64,000 bases of DNA. Source: Maratus speciosus (taxonomy: Eukaryota; Arthropoda; Arachnida; Araneae; Salticidae). Shown here piece after piece: positions 48,135 through 59,271 of the stretch. How positions within the stretch are numbered: position 1 is the first letter of the stretch; each line of letters begins with the position of its first letter. The notes below the pieces were generated by a model that saw only the letters and a program-made list of their open reading frames with translations, was not told the DNA's origin and did not search any database. The translations under genes were made by a program, and so were the position numbers. The DNA is taken from positions 532,831,073 through 532,895,072 of the forward strand of contig OZ010786.1 of NCBI GenBank assembly GCA_963932465.1. The letters run 5' to 3'.

Positions 48135-48884
48135 TTAGTGCATCAAACAAATCTCTATTCTGGCCAAAAGCCTGGAACTTCAGTAAAGACAATTATACAT
48201 GAAATGAACATTACAAAATGAATACACATTAAAAATTGTATGTATATTTTCTTTTCTTTTGCTTCCAATGATGCCAAATGGCATCATGTACTTTTCATAT
48301 ACAGTTCCCGTTTGGTCCCAATGATGCCAAATGGCATCGTTTCAAAAAACTATTAAAAAAAGTTAAATAATTTTTTTTAATTATATTTATGTTTATAGTA
48401 GCTAAAAACGACCTTAATTCCAGAAATTAAGATTTTTGCTCTTGTAAATAAAAATGCGATCCTGACTGAGTTAAATATTTTTAATAAGTAATGTTGAAAA
48501 ATATGTAAATATTAACCTATAAAAAGCTTTGTATAAATTGAATTAGAACTGCCAGAAGCATGTGTGATTAAACTTACTATTTTTTTTTTAATTTAATATT
48601 ATTTTATGTGTTTTAGAAACGTTTTACTTTTCAGTAGTTTTAAAGGAGTCTCTCACATTGTAATTGCATCACAGAAAAGGAAATCTAAAAGAAAAAAAAA
48701 TCCACAGCATTCTTTTTTATTTAACTGTACTTTATTTATTATTTAGAATTATTGTAAAATTTGTCTGTTTATTATCTGAAATTATCGCGGTACTTTTTCT
48801 GTCAGAACTTGAATTTGTTTGTCTAAATGCACAAAAGAACATTCTAATTTTTCATTATAACTGTGTGCATAATTCTTAAAAAGT

Positions 48885-49817
48885 TCATAAACTATGTGCT
48901 TTTTTCGCGGCCTGAGTAATAACTGTCACTATTTAAAAAATTAATTTTTATGGAAATTTTAATATGTAAAAGTCTCTGTTATTCATACTTTATGTATTGC
49001 ATAGCACAAAAGGTATTATTCCAAGTGTATTGTTACTCTTATAACGTTTTTAATGTTATCCACAACAGAATCAGTATCGGTGATTTTTTTTTTTTTTTAC
49101 ACTATCTGTGTATCGAATGTGGTATATTTAATTATAAATTTATGCATTAGGCATTTTTTGCGTGCATTCCTGTGTTAAAATAATCTTATATTATAATAAA
49201 TGAATTTAAATAGCAAAAATAGATTAATGTATTAAATATTTAAATTATGCATTGACACTTTTAAATTCTGAAATAATTATTTTTAGAAATGCATGTGTTA
49301 AAGGATTAAACGTACAGCAACTATGGCGAAAGTATTATCTTTTATAGTACACAATAAATTATACACAATAAAAATATTGTGCACAAAAAAACAGTACACA
49401 AGAAATATGTAATAATATTATTTTGTTTATAATTTATCAAATGTCATTAAATATATATCTTTATCTTTTCATAACACTGTTCCAACCTATGTTAATTGTT
49501 GCACTATGTTATAAGTTTTCTTAACAGTAATTTAATTTAAAAAATTCACATTTAGCTTTGCTAAATTAATGCATTTTACGTAAATAGCGCTATGCAAAGC
49601 CGAAAAAATAATATTTAAAGCTTTTCTAAAACATGTAATCCATTATTAAAAGAGTGCGCACTGAACATGTTTATCAAAATTTAAAAGCTGGAAGAAAAAT
49701 ATTAAAATTTTATTATGAAAGGCATTATTCCGATGCATTAATGAAATGTTGATGATGACAGCTAATGCAAGCTCAGAACGTTTCATACTTAATTCCATTT
49801 AAAAAATATGAAGTGCG

Positions 49818-49861
<44 letters not shown>

Positions 49862-50350
49862 CGGCTTTATTTTACTCTTGTAAATGCCTTGATAAATTTG
49901 TAAAATAATAATAATTTGATTTATTTTCTAATATATAAGTGCTTTAAAAATTATTACAGAAACTTATGAAACAAAGACCTAAATTATGAGACAATTGCTT
50001 TTTTTTTATATCTTACATTAATAACGTTTACTTTTGCATGCCATTATATGGTTTTTCTTTTTGAACATACCTGCATTGTATCTTAAAATTCAAATTGAAT
50101 TAACCAAGTAGAGATTTATATTTTTGGATCAACCATGATTTTCATAAGAAAAATATGTATATGAATACAAAACCATTATCATATAATTAAATAGAAAAAA
50201 AAATTACAGTTCATTTTATATTCTACTAAAAAAATGTGTTATTATTTCTTCTTAATTAATTAATCGTTTAATGATGCGCTTCCTAAAACGAGTATCTTTA
50301 AAATTTTATTTCTAACATAGAAAAAAATGCAGTCATTGGCTTAGCTTTTA
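48885..50350 (+). repeat. Family D repeat, long copy D3
   Basis: Diverged paralogue of 4085..5720, with GCATTTTACG, GATGACAGCTAATG and TTTGGATCAACCATGATTTTC in the same order. An AT dinucleotide run lies at about 49818..49858. The last part of the paralogous segment appears to continue at about 51585, after copy D4 and a tandem array. Confidence 0.55.
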
Positions 50351-50429
50351 ACACTGAATATTTTGAATATATTGGACATGAATTTTTAAGCCATTTTTAA
50401 TAAAATAGGTTATACTACTCCACAGAGAA

Positions 50430-50640
50430 TGCACATTTCTTTAAACCCCAAAGACGGGAGTTAGGATGTTGAAATTTTAATATAAACTGAAGATGCTATG
50501 TTTAATAAATTGCTCATGATAGTTAATCATGTTAGCTGAGAAAGTTTAATTTTGAATTTCATTGAAAAAACAGGTTTATACATATTTCATAGATAATACT
50601 AGTAACATCGAGTAAATTAAAACAAGTCAAAAACTAGTCG
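50430..50640 (+). repeat. Family D repeat, copy D4 (short)
   Basis: Contains AAAGACGGGAGTTAGGATGT and GCTCATGATAGTTAATCATG, corresponding to the middle of copies D2 and D6. Confidence 0.5.
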
Positions 50641-50679
50641 GATATGCCAATCCAAAAAAATATATTCTATGTTATACAT

Positions 50680-51545
50680 GTTAATACTTCAAAATTCTCT
50701 AGTACAGTGCCAAAGTTAAATGACAATCTATGCCCATCATGTGGATTCTAAAGAAATGAAATTCAGTGCATTAGTTCTTGAGAAAAGACTGTCGCTAAAA
50801 TCGTGTAAATCATGCAAACTACAGCATATCAGCGCCAAAGGTTAAGTGATTTACACCAAAATCATCAACAACTTATGTCAACTTTTAAATGAATTTGAAG
50901 CTTGATGAAAATCCGTGCAGTAGTTTTTGAGATAGAGCTATTGCGGGAATAGTAAAAAAAAACCACATAGCAGCGACACCTGTTGAGTGATTTACACCAA
51001 ACACTAATTAGGACCAATTTATACTAGGAACTAACTGAATATGAAGCTTGATGAAAATTAATGCATTAGTTCTTGAAATACAGCTATTGCTGAAATATTG
51101 AAAAATGCAGTCCAGCAGCGCCACCTGTTGGGCGATTTACGCCAAAACCTAAACGGCACTAATTTATATCAGGGACTAACTGATCTGAAGGTTGATGAAA
51201 ATTCGTGCATTAGTTTTTGAGATAAGTCTATTGCCACGATAAATAAATAATGCAGCCAGCGCCTCCTGGTGGGCGATTTTCGTGAAAAAGTAATCAGCAC
51301 CGAATAATATCAAGGACTAACTGAATCTGAAGTTTTAAGAAATTCCGTGCATTAGTTCTTTAGATATAGATATTGCGGAAATCGTGAAAAATTCAGTTCA
51401 GAATCGCCACCTGTTGGGCGATTTAGACCAAAAAGTAATGAGAATCCACTTATATTAAAGTCTAACTGAATCTAAAGTTTTGTGACATTCCTTGCATTAG
51501 TTCTTAAGAGAGAGCGCACACAAAATTTTTGTCACATACAGACTC
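50680..51545 (+). repeat. Tandem array, ~144-bp unit, 6 copies
   Basis: The block GTGCATTAGTTCTTGAGA recurs at about 50768, 50916, 51059, 51206, 51347 and 51489, spacing 141 to 148 bp. Units also share CAGCGCCACCTGTTGGGCGA and GATTTACACCAAAA. The array ends in ACAGAGTGACAGAGTGACAC and TTTATTTAGCG. Copies differ by about one base in five to ten, so the array is not fresh. Confidence 0.85.
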
Positions 51546-52159
51546 ACAGAGTGACAGAGTGACACAAGTTTATTTAGCGTTTCTTGTTAAAAAAAGTTTC
51601 TTATTTGATTTCATTATTTAAAATAACCGTATTTTTTATTAAGTTGGGTCTTAAAGTATTGTTAAAAAAAGCATTAAGAACGATCGATTTAAATTATGAA
51701 AATTGGATTTTTAAAATTTCATATTGCAGTATTTACTCTAACTTACTTTTTTGCCTTATACTTTTAATTTTTAGTAGCCTGACATTTTGAAAACCAAAAT
51801 TGTATTAACTTGATAATATACATATAAAAAGGAAGTTTAGATATTAAGGAAAACCATTTACATTTCAATTTATAAGTCAACATAAAATAGTTCAGATACA
51901 TTGAAAATAAGTAAATTACAAACTTCGACTATTTCTTACCACACTTTTTTTTTCTTGCGATTAAAGTGGAGGAACAAAATATAAATATTTAGCTTCCAAA
52001 AATAACTTCACTTTTCAGGTAATATGAGCCAGTCGAGTGATATTGAATTTGGTTACAAAGATTAATAAAATTGTAAGATGCACAAGAAAAACTAAGTTCA
52101 TTTATACCACTACTTTTAACTCAATCATCCTGATAAGTAAAGTTATTATAGGGATTAAT

Positions 52160-52265
52160 TTTTTTTTTTTTCAACTGAGCTAAATAAGACTGAGCAGGGA
52201 CTCGAACCCAGGATCTTTGACTTACATTGTCAGTTCTCTACCGTTTGAGCTACCTAGGCCAACCA
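52160..52265 (-). mobile_element. Short tRNA-derived SINE or tRNA pseudogene
   Basis: The minus strand of 52188..52260 is 73 nt: GGCCTAGGTAGCTCAAACGG, TAGAGAACTGACAATGTAAG, TCAAAGATCCTGGGTTCGAG, TCCCTGCTCAGTC. D and T arms are well formed and both A and B boxes fit; the anticodon arm pairs at 4 of 5 but position 33 is not T, and the acceptor stem has two mismatches. An A run follows 18 bp later (T run at 52160..52172 on plus). I favour a SINE head over a working tRNA. Confidence 0.6.
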
Positions 52266-52494
52266 CCGGCTAAAAGCTATCTCCAATTAGGTTATGTGAG
52301 CAAAAAATGCCCACCGAGTGTCAGCCAAGTCGTTCAAAATGTAGCACATTGACAATGTAATTCAAAGATTTGGAATCAGTCTCAGCTTGGACATTCTACC
52401 TCTCAGTTCAAAAAATTGAATTGGTACAAGATCATTTAATGAGCAAGCAGTTGTATATCATCTATAAGTCTTGAAATTATTTCAATTTTTTTTA

Positions 52495-53246
52495 AGGGGT
52501 CTCAGGACTCTTAAAGCTCTAAAATTTTCGAAATTTTAATTTTTTTAAGTGGTAAACTCCTATGTTTTCTGAACATTTTGATATAATTATTATCTTGAAA
52601 TTCCCATTAGAACATAAGTTATGGCATTTAGAATTATACTCGCTCAATAGCTGAAGCGGTGTTTCCAAAACTTTGAAGTTATTTTTCTCCAAATGACGTT
52701 TTTGGGCATAACGCGCATGATATCTCAAAAACTTCTGAATATTTTTTCATGAAATTTTCAAAACATATGTTTCATGTTTGTCTGTATAACTGAACCTAAA
52801 ATTTCCTTTTTATTGTAAAAAGAAAATATTTTTTTAGGGTTTATATTGTGAAATTTTCTAAATTTTGCATTAGCTAAATACAACTTTGTATTAAAAATAT
52901 AAAAATACTTTAAATACAAATTTATTTAAGTTCAGTGTAATTATTATAATCTGAGGTATAAGTAGGTACCAAAATTCTCATTCTAGTTGCAAAATTTATT
53001 TTGTAATCGTGCGCATAAGCTGTTATGCCGATTTTCTGCTCGTCAAATGTCTGACAGTTTTGAGCTCCCTGTAAATACTAACTCTGCATCTTGTAATTTT
53101 TCAAATATTTGAAATGAAAGAACATACCTGTATCTTTCATTTCCATTTAAAATTGTGTCTTAATATCAAATACATTTTAATATATTAAATGTTGAAAATG
53201 GTCCTTTTTTTCATTTTTTCCAATTTTAAGAGTCCTGAGACACCCT
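52495..53246. mobile_element. TIR element, family F copy 1
   Basis: AGGGGTCTCAGGACTCTTAAA at the left is mirrored by TTTAAGAGTCCTGAGACACC at the right. The left end follows TTAA, the right is followed by TAAT, so a TTAA duplication is possible but not shown. No transposase frame. A second, inverted copy is at 57393..58544. Confidence 0.7.
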
Positions 53247-54189
53247 AATTTGACAAAAATCAGAAATTTATTCTGTTGTTTTGGCCCTATCACAGTCCAA
53301 TAAGGCCCACATCGCACACATCACACGTTTTATCCTCTCCTCTAATCTTCCATCCTCCATCTACTCTTTTCATTGTGAAACGGACATCCCGCATCTTCCT
53401 CATCTAGTGTACGATCTGGTAAAAAGCCCATCTCAGATTATACGTCACAGTGGAATGAATGTTCATCTTCACTAGACTCGTCTTGAAACCTTTGTCAAGC
53501 TGATGTTTCATATTACCCGATACCTCATTTTGAAAAAAAAAATAAACTCTTTACTCGGAAACAAGTTAGCATCGAGGTAAGGTTACCAACACAACAATAA
53601 ATATAACTGTTTGACTTAATATTGAACTAGCTTAATGTCACTGACGAAGATTTCTTATAATTAACTGAATAAAACTTTCCTTCAATAATCTGCAACAATT
53701 GAAAATAGGATTTCATTTCATCGCGTTATTCCAACAACAAGTGTCCAAGCGGAACGCTACGAACTGCATCAATCGAGTACTAGGAAACCGTTTGACGGTT
53801 TTACATTTGGCTGCTGCAGATTACGTGCCATATATTTCCCGACTATTCCTTAACTCCCAAACTCCATCTATATTAATCATTAGTTTGGTGATTTTTCCCG
53901 TCTGTTACACAAGATATGGAATCATTTCAAAACATACATAACATATGAAAAATATTGAAAACGTATGAATCAAATTTTCTTCATGTGTGAAAAAAACAAA
54001 GATCCATTTATGGACTTTTTGTGTTCCATTAAAATATTTTATGATGTAAATTCTTCAAAATTTATTACAACAATCTACATATTTAAATAACATTTTATAT
54101 CATTCTTTTAATTTGGAATAAAGTAATAACTTGATATTTTTCCTAATATAACTACAGATTTTCTTAGCTAACTTTCCAAAACAATGCTT
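53247..54189. other. No gene firmly seen
   Basis: At 53281..53520 the sequence is less AT-rich and an open frame of 64 codons (ALSQSNKAHIAHITRFILSS) is present, but I recognise no family and no splice or start context. The remainder is AT-rich. Confidence 0.4.
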
Positions 54190-54490
54190 TACTTTTTTGG
54201 AACCGATGGCATCGTCTGAATCGTTAATTCTTTGCTGAAACAATTAATAGATTATTAAAATTGGATCACATCTTGAGGGAATTCAAGTTTACTGAAACTT
54301 GAAAGGACAGTAAGCATTTTTTTTAATTATATATAAACGGCAGATGTGTAACGTGTTAATGGGTTGTTGCTAATGGCAATTAATGAGAGCAGAAAATTAT
54401 CAATCCTTAAATTCTTTAAATAAAATTAAGTGGTTAAATATTTATGAAATGAATATTAAATTTTACAAAATAATGAAAAGAACGACACTT
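54190..54490 (+). repeat. Family D repeat, copy D5
   Basis: Follows D2 and D6 with GAGGGAATTCAAGTTTACTG, ATATATAAACGGCAGATGTG, and GTTGCTAATGGCAATTAATG. It runs directly into the 254-bp array. Confidence 0.6.
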
Positions 54491-54497
54491 GATACAT

Positions 54498-55262
54498 TAT
54501 GAAATGCCCCGACTTATAAATTGAAACTTAAAGATGACGTAATGCCCCAACGCTTAACGGCGCGCTAGTATTACCTTCTACGCGACGTGACCCAGTGCCT
54601 CATCTTAATAAAATATTATTAACTTCTTTTGCAATGTACCAAAGTGTACCAAACTTGGTATTATCTATATCTACATCATCTGCTTGCAGTATTATGAATT
54701 TAAATATGATATCTTATATGGGTGGGCTGGGAGGGCCTATCTTGATACAATAGGAAATTCCCCGACTTATAAATTGAAACTTAAAGATGACGTAATGCCC
54801 CAATGCTTAACGGCGCGCTAGTATTACCTTCTACGCGACGTGCCCCAGTGCCCCATCTTAATAAAATATTAATAACTTATTTTGTAATGTACCAAAAGTG
54901 TACCAAACTTAGTATTATCCATATCTACATCATCTGCTTGCAGTATTATGAATTTAAATATGATATCTTATATGGGCGGGCTGGGAGGGCCTATCTTGAT
55001 ACAATATGAAATGCCCCGACTTATAAATTGAAACTTAAAGATGACGTAATGCCCCAATGCTTAACGGCGCGCTAGTATTACCTTCTACGCGACGTGCCCC
55101 AGTGCCCCATCTTAATAAAATCTTAATAACTTCTTTTGTAATGTACCAAAGTGTACCAAACTTGGTATTATCCATATCTACATCATCTGCTTGCAGTATT
55201 ATGAATTTAAATATGATATCTTATAGGGTGGGCTGGGAGGGCCTATCTTGATACAATATGAA
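54498..55262 (+). repeat. Tandem array, 254-bp unit, 3 copies
   Basis: GACTTATAAATTGAAACTTA recurs at about 54510, 54764 and 55017. The three units are nearly identical and each contains CTTAACGGCGCGCTAGTATT and GGGCTGGGAGGGCCTATCTT, conspicuously GC-rich for this window. The short frame MLNGALVLPSTRRAPVPHLN occurs in units 2 and 3 but is not conserved at its end and is likely chance. Confidence 0.9.
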
Positions 55263-55639
55263 ATACAATACTTTAGTAAAAAAAAAAAAATCATTTCCAT
55301 ATCGTAATCAGTAAAATGTTTTCATCTGCATTATCGAAAAAAAAATTATATTAAATACTGTATCGACTCAAAATTAAACATCATAAAATATTTTTTTTTT
55401 TAATTTTTATATAAGAAAAATATCTGTCTTTTTTATTAATGTTTATGAAATGTAGCTTTCATTTATATGTGTTGTTTCTACATATACAATATCTGTTGTG
55501 GTAATAATTTGTAATATAACTTATATGGAGAAATATATAGATTGGAAATTTTAAAACTTTATGCATTAATAACGGGGTTCCTACGCTTCCAGGACTTTGA
55601 AGGACATTTTACAGGTTTTTTTGTAAAGTAATATTTGCC

Positions 55640-56760
55640 TTAATTACTGAAAAAAAAATTCTATCTTCAGTTATAATGACCAGTACTTCACAAAATATCT
55701 TGTACCAAAACACCGTATATCTCCTGAAGCCTTAAAAAACAGTTTAGCCTGTATTTTTTCATAATTGTTATAGTTTTGTAAAAGTGGTGGGCAGCTATAT
55801 CGATTACGCCAATGATTAACCCTCTCGCTGCGCAGCCCGAGATATGCTCGGGCATGCATTTCCCCGTCAAATTATTACAATTTGGTTGTTCCCACCATTT
55901 AAGTTTTAGCGAAAACTTTGTCTGATTTAATCAGGACATTTTCCCCAATTACGATAGTAAAAAATATCTCCTTTAAAGAACCGATGATAAAGATTAAAAA
56001 TTGTGATAAGACGCTCATCGCGAAGAATTATTTATGCAGCGAGAGGGTTAATAACTTATGTACACAAAAATGGAAAAACTCTTTTGATCGGATGAAAAAA
56101 AAAAATGTATCCCTGTAACAATTTGCGCGACTCTTATTTATCATATTTTCATATCAGAAATATATCATTAAATAACAATTTAAAACTTACTACACTTTAA
56201 AAGTATGTTCTAATGTATCACATATTACTGAATTTATCTATAACAATTTAATTTTTCTGCACAATTCAATAATCATTGTAATTATATTCAATTTCACACA
56301 TTTCATTAACTTTATCTTTTTACATGTGATAGTCAAACTTTCTGGTACCAAATCACCTAAAATCTCCTGAATCCTTTGATGCGTTCGAACACTTAATAAT
56401 AACAGTTTAGCCTGTCTTTTTTCATAATTGTTATATTTTCTAAAAAATGGTGCACAGCGACATCGACTACGTCAATGATTAAAAATTTATGTAGGATTAA
56501 AATTAAAAAACTCTTCTGATCGAAAGAAAAATAATGTATCCTTGTAACAATTTGTCTGACACCTATTTATCATAATTTCATATCAGAAAAATATCATCAA
56601 ATAACAATGTGTTAACTTACTTCACTTTGAAAGTACGTTCTAATGCATAAAATATTAATCAATTTATGTATAACTATTTATTTTCCTGCGCAATTTAACA
56701 AGCATTGTAGTTATTTTCAATTATATATATTACATTAACATTATTTTTTCTTATTTTACA
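55640..56760 (+). repeat. Tandem duplication, ~430-bp unit
   Basis: About 55690..56330 (without its MITE) and 56347..56755 share CAGTTTAGCCTGT, TTTTTTCATAATTGTTATA, AAAAACTCTTTTGATCGGAT-like and TATCCCTGTAACAATTTG blocks. The first copy carries the TTAA-flanked MITE; the second has a single uninterrupted TTAA at the matching place. Confidence 0.8.
55816..56051. mobile_element. piggyBac-type MITE with preserved empty site
   Basis: TTAA (55816..55819 and 56048..56051) flanks exact 12-bp terminal repeats CCCTCTCGCTGC and GCAGCGAGAGGG. The element is 228 bp without the TTAA and has no frame. In the neighbouring repeat unit the corresponding site (about 56479) reads CAATGATTAAAAATTTATG with one TTAA, which confirms target duplication. 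The terminal repeats are unlike those of the intact piggyBac, so another lineage mobilised it. Confidence 0.9.
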
Positions 56761-56829
56761 CTGATGTTGGATCCTGCCTAAGTTTTAATCCTACTTAATT
56801 TAGCGAGATTTTATTTTGTTCTAAATTTA

Positions 56830-57200
56830 GGTAAATAATGCGTTGTACGCTTCTGGCGTTGCTTGCACCGCCAGATGCTGGATTTCAGATGCGTTTGCTC
56901 ATCACGTTTTACTGAAACGGTTTATCGATTATTAAAATAAGATGTACTCTAGAGGGAATCAACGCTTGTTAAAACTCAAAACTCGGGAAGAAAATTTTTG
57001 GAATTTTAATATAAACGGCTGACGGGTGATGCGTTAATGAAGTGTTACTAATGACAGCTAATGAGATCTGAGTACCTGCCATACTTAATATCATTAAACA
57101 AACTTAAGTGATTGCATTTTTATAAAATAAGTGTCATTGTTCAAATTTGAAAATAACGTGACATATTTTTAAAAGGAGATTGGAAGTAAAATAATGTTTA
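56830..57200 (+). repeat. Family D repeat, copy D6
   Basis: Best match to copy D2: CGTTGCTTGCACCGCCAGAT, TAGAGGGAATCAACGCTTGT, GATGCGTTAATGAAGTGTTA and TAATGACAGCTAATGAGATC. Confidence 0.7.
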
Positions 57201-57392
57201 TTTGGAGTAAATAAAAATGGTCTCTCTGTCTCCCTCTGTAATTACATTTAATGCAAAATCATTTTTAGGTTATTAAAGAAAAAAATGAAGAATTAGTGTA
57301 AAAGACATTTAAAATAAGGATTTAAAAATAAAGCAACGTGTGTTATGACGTGGGTATCTATATATTATATTTTTTTAAATTTAGATTTCGTT

Positions 57393-58544
57393 AAGGGGTC
57401 TCAAAACAGTTAAAATTGGAAAAAAAGGAAAAATTAGACCATTTTCAACATTTAATATCTTAAAATGTATATGATTTTAAAACACAATTTTTTGAATGAT
57501 GAAATATAAAAGTATGTTCTTTTATTTCATATATTAAAAAAACTACAAAATGCAGAATTAATATTTTTAGGGGCTTCAACCACTCATACATTTCCCGAGC
57601 AAAAAAGTAGTATGACAGCTTACGCGAAGGGTTAACAAATAAAATTTACAACTAGAATGAAACTTTTGATACTTAATTATAATTCATATCGTAATAATTA
57701 CCTTGAACTTATATTAATTTGTATTTAAAGCATTTTTATATTTTTAATACAAAGTTGTATTTAGAAAATACAAAATTTCGAAAATTTCAACAATGTAATC
57801 GCATAAAAATGATATTTTTTTAAACAATAAAAAGGACAATTTAGGTTAAATTTTTAATGACTAACATCAAAAATCTATTTCAAAAATTTCACCAAAGTAT
57901 TGAGAAGTGTTTGAGATATTCTGCGCGTTATGCACAAAAATATCATTTTCAGTCAAATTACTTCAAAGTTTTGGAAAAGCCGCTTCAGCTATTGATCGTG
58001 TACAATACAAAAAGTCATAGCTTATAATAATATCATAAGACGAAACGAAATTTTTCACCTCGATACAACATAAAATATATAAAGTGAACATTAAAAATAT
58101 CCACAATCTTACTTAAAAGGTGACTAATATAATGGAAATGATGTTACAAGTTTAAAATATGCATTTTATTTAAATTTAAACAAATTCAAAATTAATTCAA
58201 AACAAAGCGACATATTTGTATAAATAAACAACATTTAGTTATTAAGATATTCTCTGATGTTAAGCCTGAAGGCTTGAAAGTATTAACAAGTTTTATAAAA
58301 ATGTATATTTTAAACTTGAAACATCTTTTTCATTACATTAGTCACCTTTTAAGTAAGATTGTGAACCTTTTTAATATTCACATTTTATATTTTATGTCAT
58401 AACTTTTGTTCAAGTGGGAATTTCAAGAAAACAATTATATCAAAAGATCGGGAGATATAGCAGTTTAACATATAAAAAAAAAAAAAAAAAAAAAAAAAAT
58501 TAAGATTTCGAAAATTTTGAAGCGTTAAGATTCCAGACACCCCT
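57393..58544. mobile_element. TIR element, family F copy 2 (inverted, interrupted)
   Basis: Ends AAGGGGTCTCAAAACAGTTA and GATTCCAGACACCCCT correspond to those of 52495..53246. The interior is the reverse complement of copy 1 and is split by a hairpin MITE (58066..58398). A 26-base A run lies near 58474..58499. Confidence 0.7.
58066..58398. mobile_element. Hairpin MITE with ~105-bp arms
   Basis: The left arm ACATAAAATATATAAAGTGA ... TTACTTAAAAGGTGACTAAT is mirrored by ATTAGTCACCTTTTAAGTAA ... ATATTTTATGT. The family F match resumes at the right edge with CATAACTT, so the hairpin was inserted into that element. Confidence 0.75.
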
Positions 58545-59271
58545 ATATCAATATTTAAAAAAAATGCAAGCAAAAATTTCATGGGCATATTTTCTATAAA
58601 ATGGAAATACCGAAATGAAAAAAATTAAAAAGCTACCAAAAATATATCATTTAGCAATATAAAAAAATATATGTGACAAAGGAAGAAACGTTTTTTAAGA
58701 GTAATACTTCCAATAAAGGTTTGCTAGGAATAAAAAAGCAGCATTAAGAGGGGCTTCCATAAAGAACGTTTCCGCGTGCATAACAAAAACACCGTATAGG
58801 CCCTACGAAATTCGGAATGTTCCGAATGATCTTCAAATGTAACGAAGGCAGCATTGTTCTCATTTTGAGAACAACTTGTTCGTTCATGAATTGTGATCCA
58901 TAAATTATTAATTCAGGATTTATATTTGTCGATTCAGGATTTATGTTGTATTATACAATAGACAGTTATAAATATCATATAAGATTCGCTCGGTGAATTA
59001 TGTCCTCCAGATTCGCCCGGAATAACTCAGTTAGCAGAGCCAAGGGATCCCTGTTTCGAATCCTGGTGTGGGGATTTTTCGTTCAGTTGGTAAATTACTA
59101 CTTATATGAATTATTTTCCAATAATAATAATTAGAATAATTGTGCTAAAATTAATGTAATTATAAATATATTTTAACTGAAAATACAGTCTTTATTATAA
59201 AGTTATTAAAAATTAAATTCTTTTGGAAGCGGCCAAAAAACTAGATTTCGCCTTCATTAACACTTAAAAAA
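58545..59271 (-). mobile_element. piggyBac relic, part 1 (non-coding end)
   Basis: The segment follows 2590..3070 of the relic at 1383..3269: AATACTTCCAATAAAGGTTT, CGCGTGCATAACAAAAACAC, TTGAGAACAACTTGTTCGTT. It carries a tRNA-like SINE and is cut by the element at 59272; part 2 resumes at 62951. No transposase blocks remain. Confidence 0.65.
59014..59085 (+). mobile_element. tRNA-like SINE head
   Basis: TAACTCAGTTAGCAGAGC fits an A box and TGTTTCGAATCC a B box at normal distance. Acceptor pairing is poor. It is absent from the paralogous position near 2975, so it is an insertion in the piggyBac relic. Confidence 0.55.

Larger units (their letters stand above)
47428..48225 (+). pseudogene. 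piggyBac transposase N-terminal remnant
   Basis: From an ATG at 47428 the frames give SIERAIYLLRKDDLSDT and EISDEEDSESARNLSNADDF, a typical acidic N-terminus. After a SINE scar come SPYEYFKLFCDE and ITDNLE, and after the SINE at 47902..48134 LVHQTNLYSGQKPGTS, together the conserved start of the piggyBac core domain (SPYEYF...ELIxxxVxQTNLYS). Nothing after IIHEMN is recognisable. It is broken by stops, two insertions and a large 3' deletion. Confidence 0.75.
46926..48350 (+). mobile_element. piggyBac relic with subterminal palindromes
   Basis: TTAA at about 46927 is followed by TTATCCCTTTCGAGCCC and TGATGCCAAATGGCATCA (46949..46966). The same 18-bp near-palindrome recurs at 47309 (inverted, mutated), 48269 and 48322; the last is again preceded by TCCCGTTTGGTCCC, a variant of the left tip in the same orientation. 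An N-terminal transposase remnant lies between. The C-terminal half and the true right end are missing. Two SINEs are inserted. Confidence 0.65.

Noticed and set aside
50680..51545. CRISPR-like array
   Set aside because: The 144-bp units are full tandem repeats without short constant repeats and unique spacers, and the DNA is eukaryotic.
52188..52260. Functional tRNA gene on the minus strand
   Set aside because: Acceptor stem mismatches, no T at position 33 and an A-rich tail point to a SINE head or tRNA pseudogene.
54803..55251. Two frames starting MLNGALVLPSTRRAPVPHLN
   Set aside because: They lie in the 254-bp array, lose frame relative to each other and are absent from unit 1.
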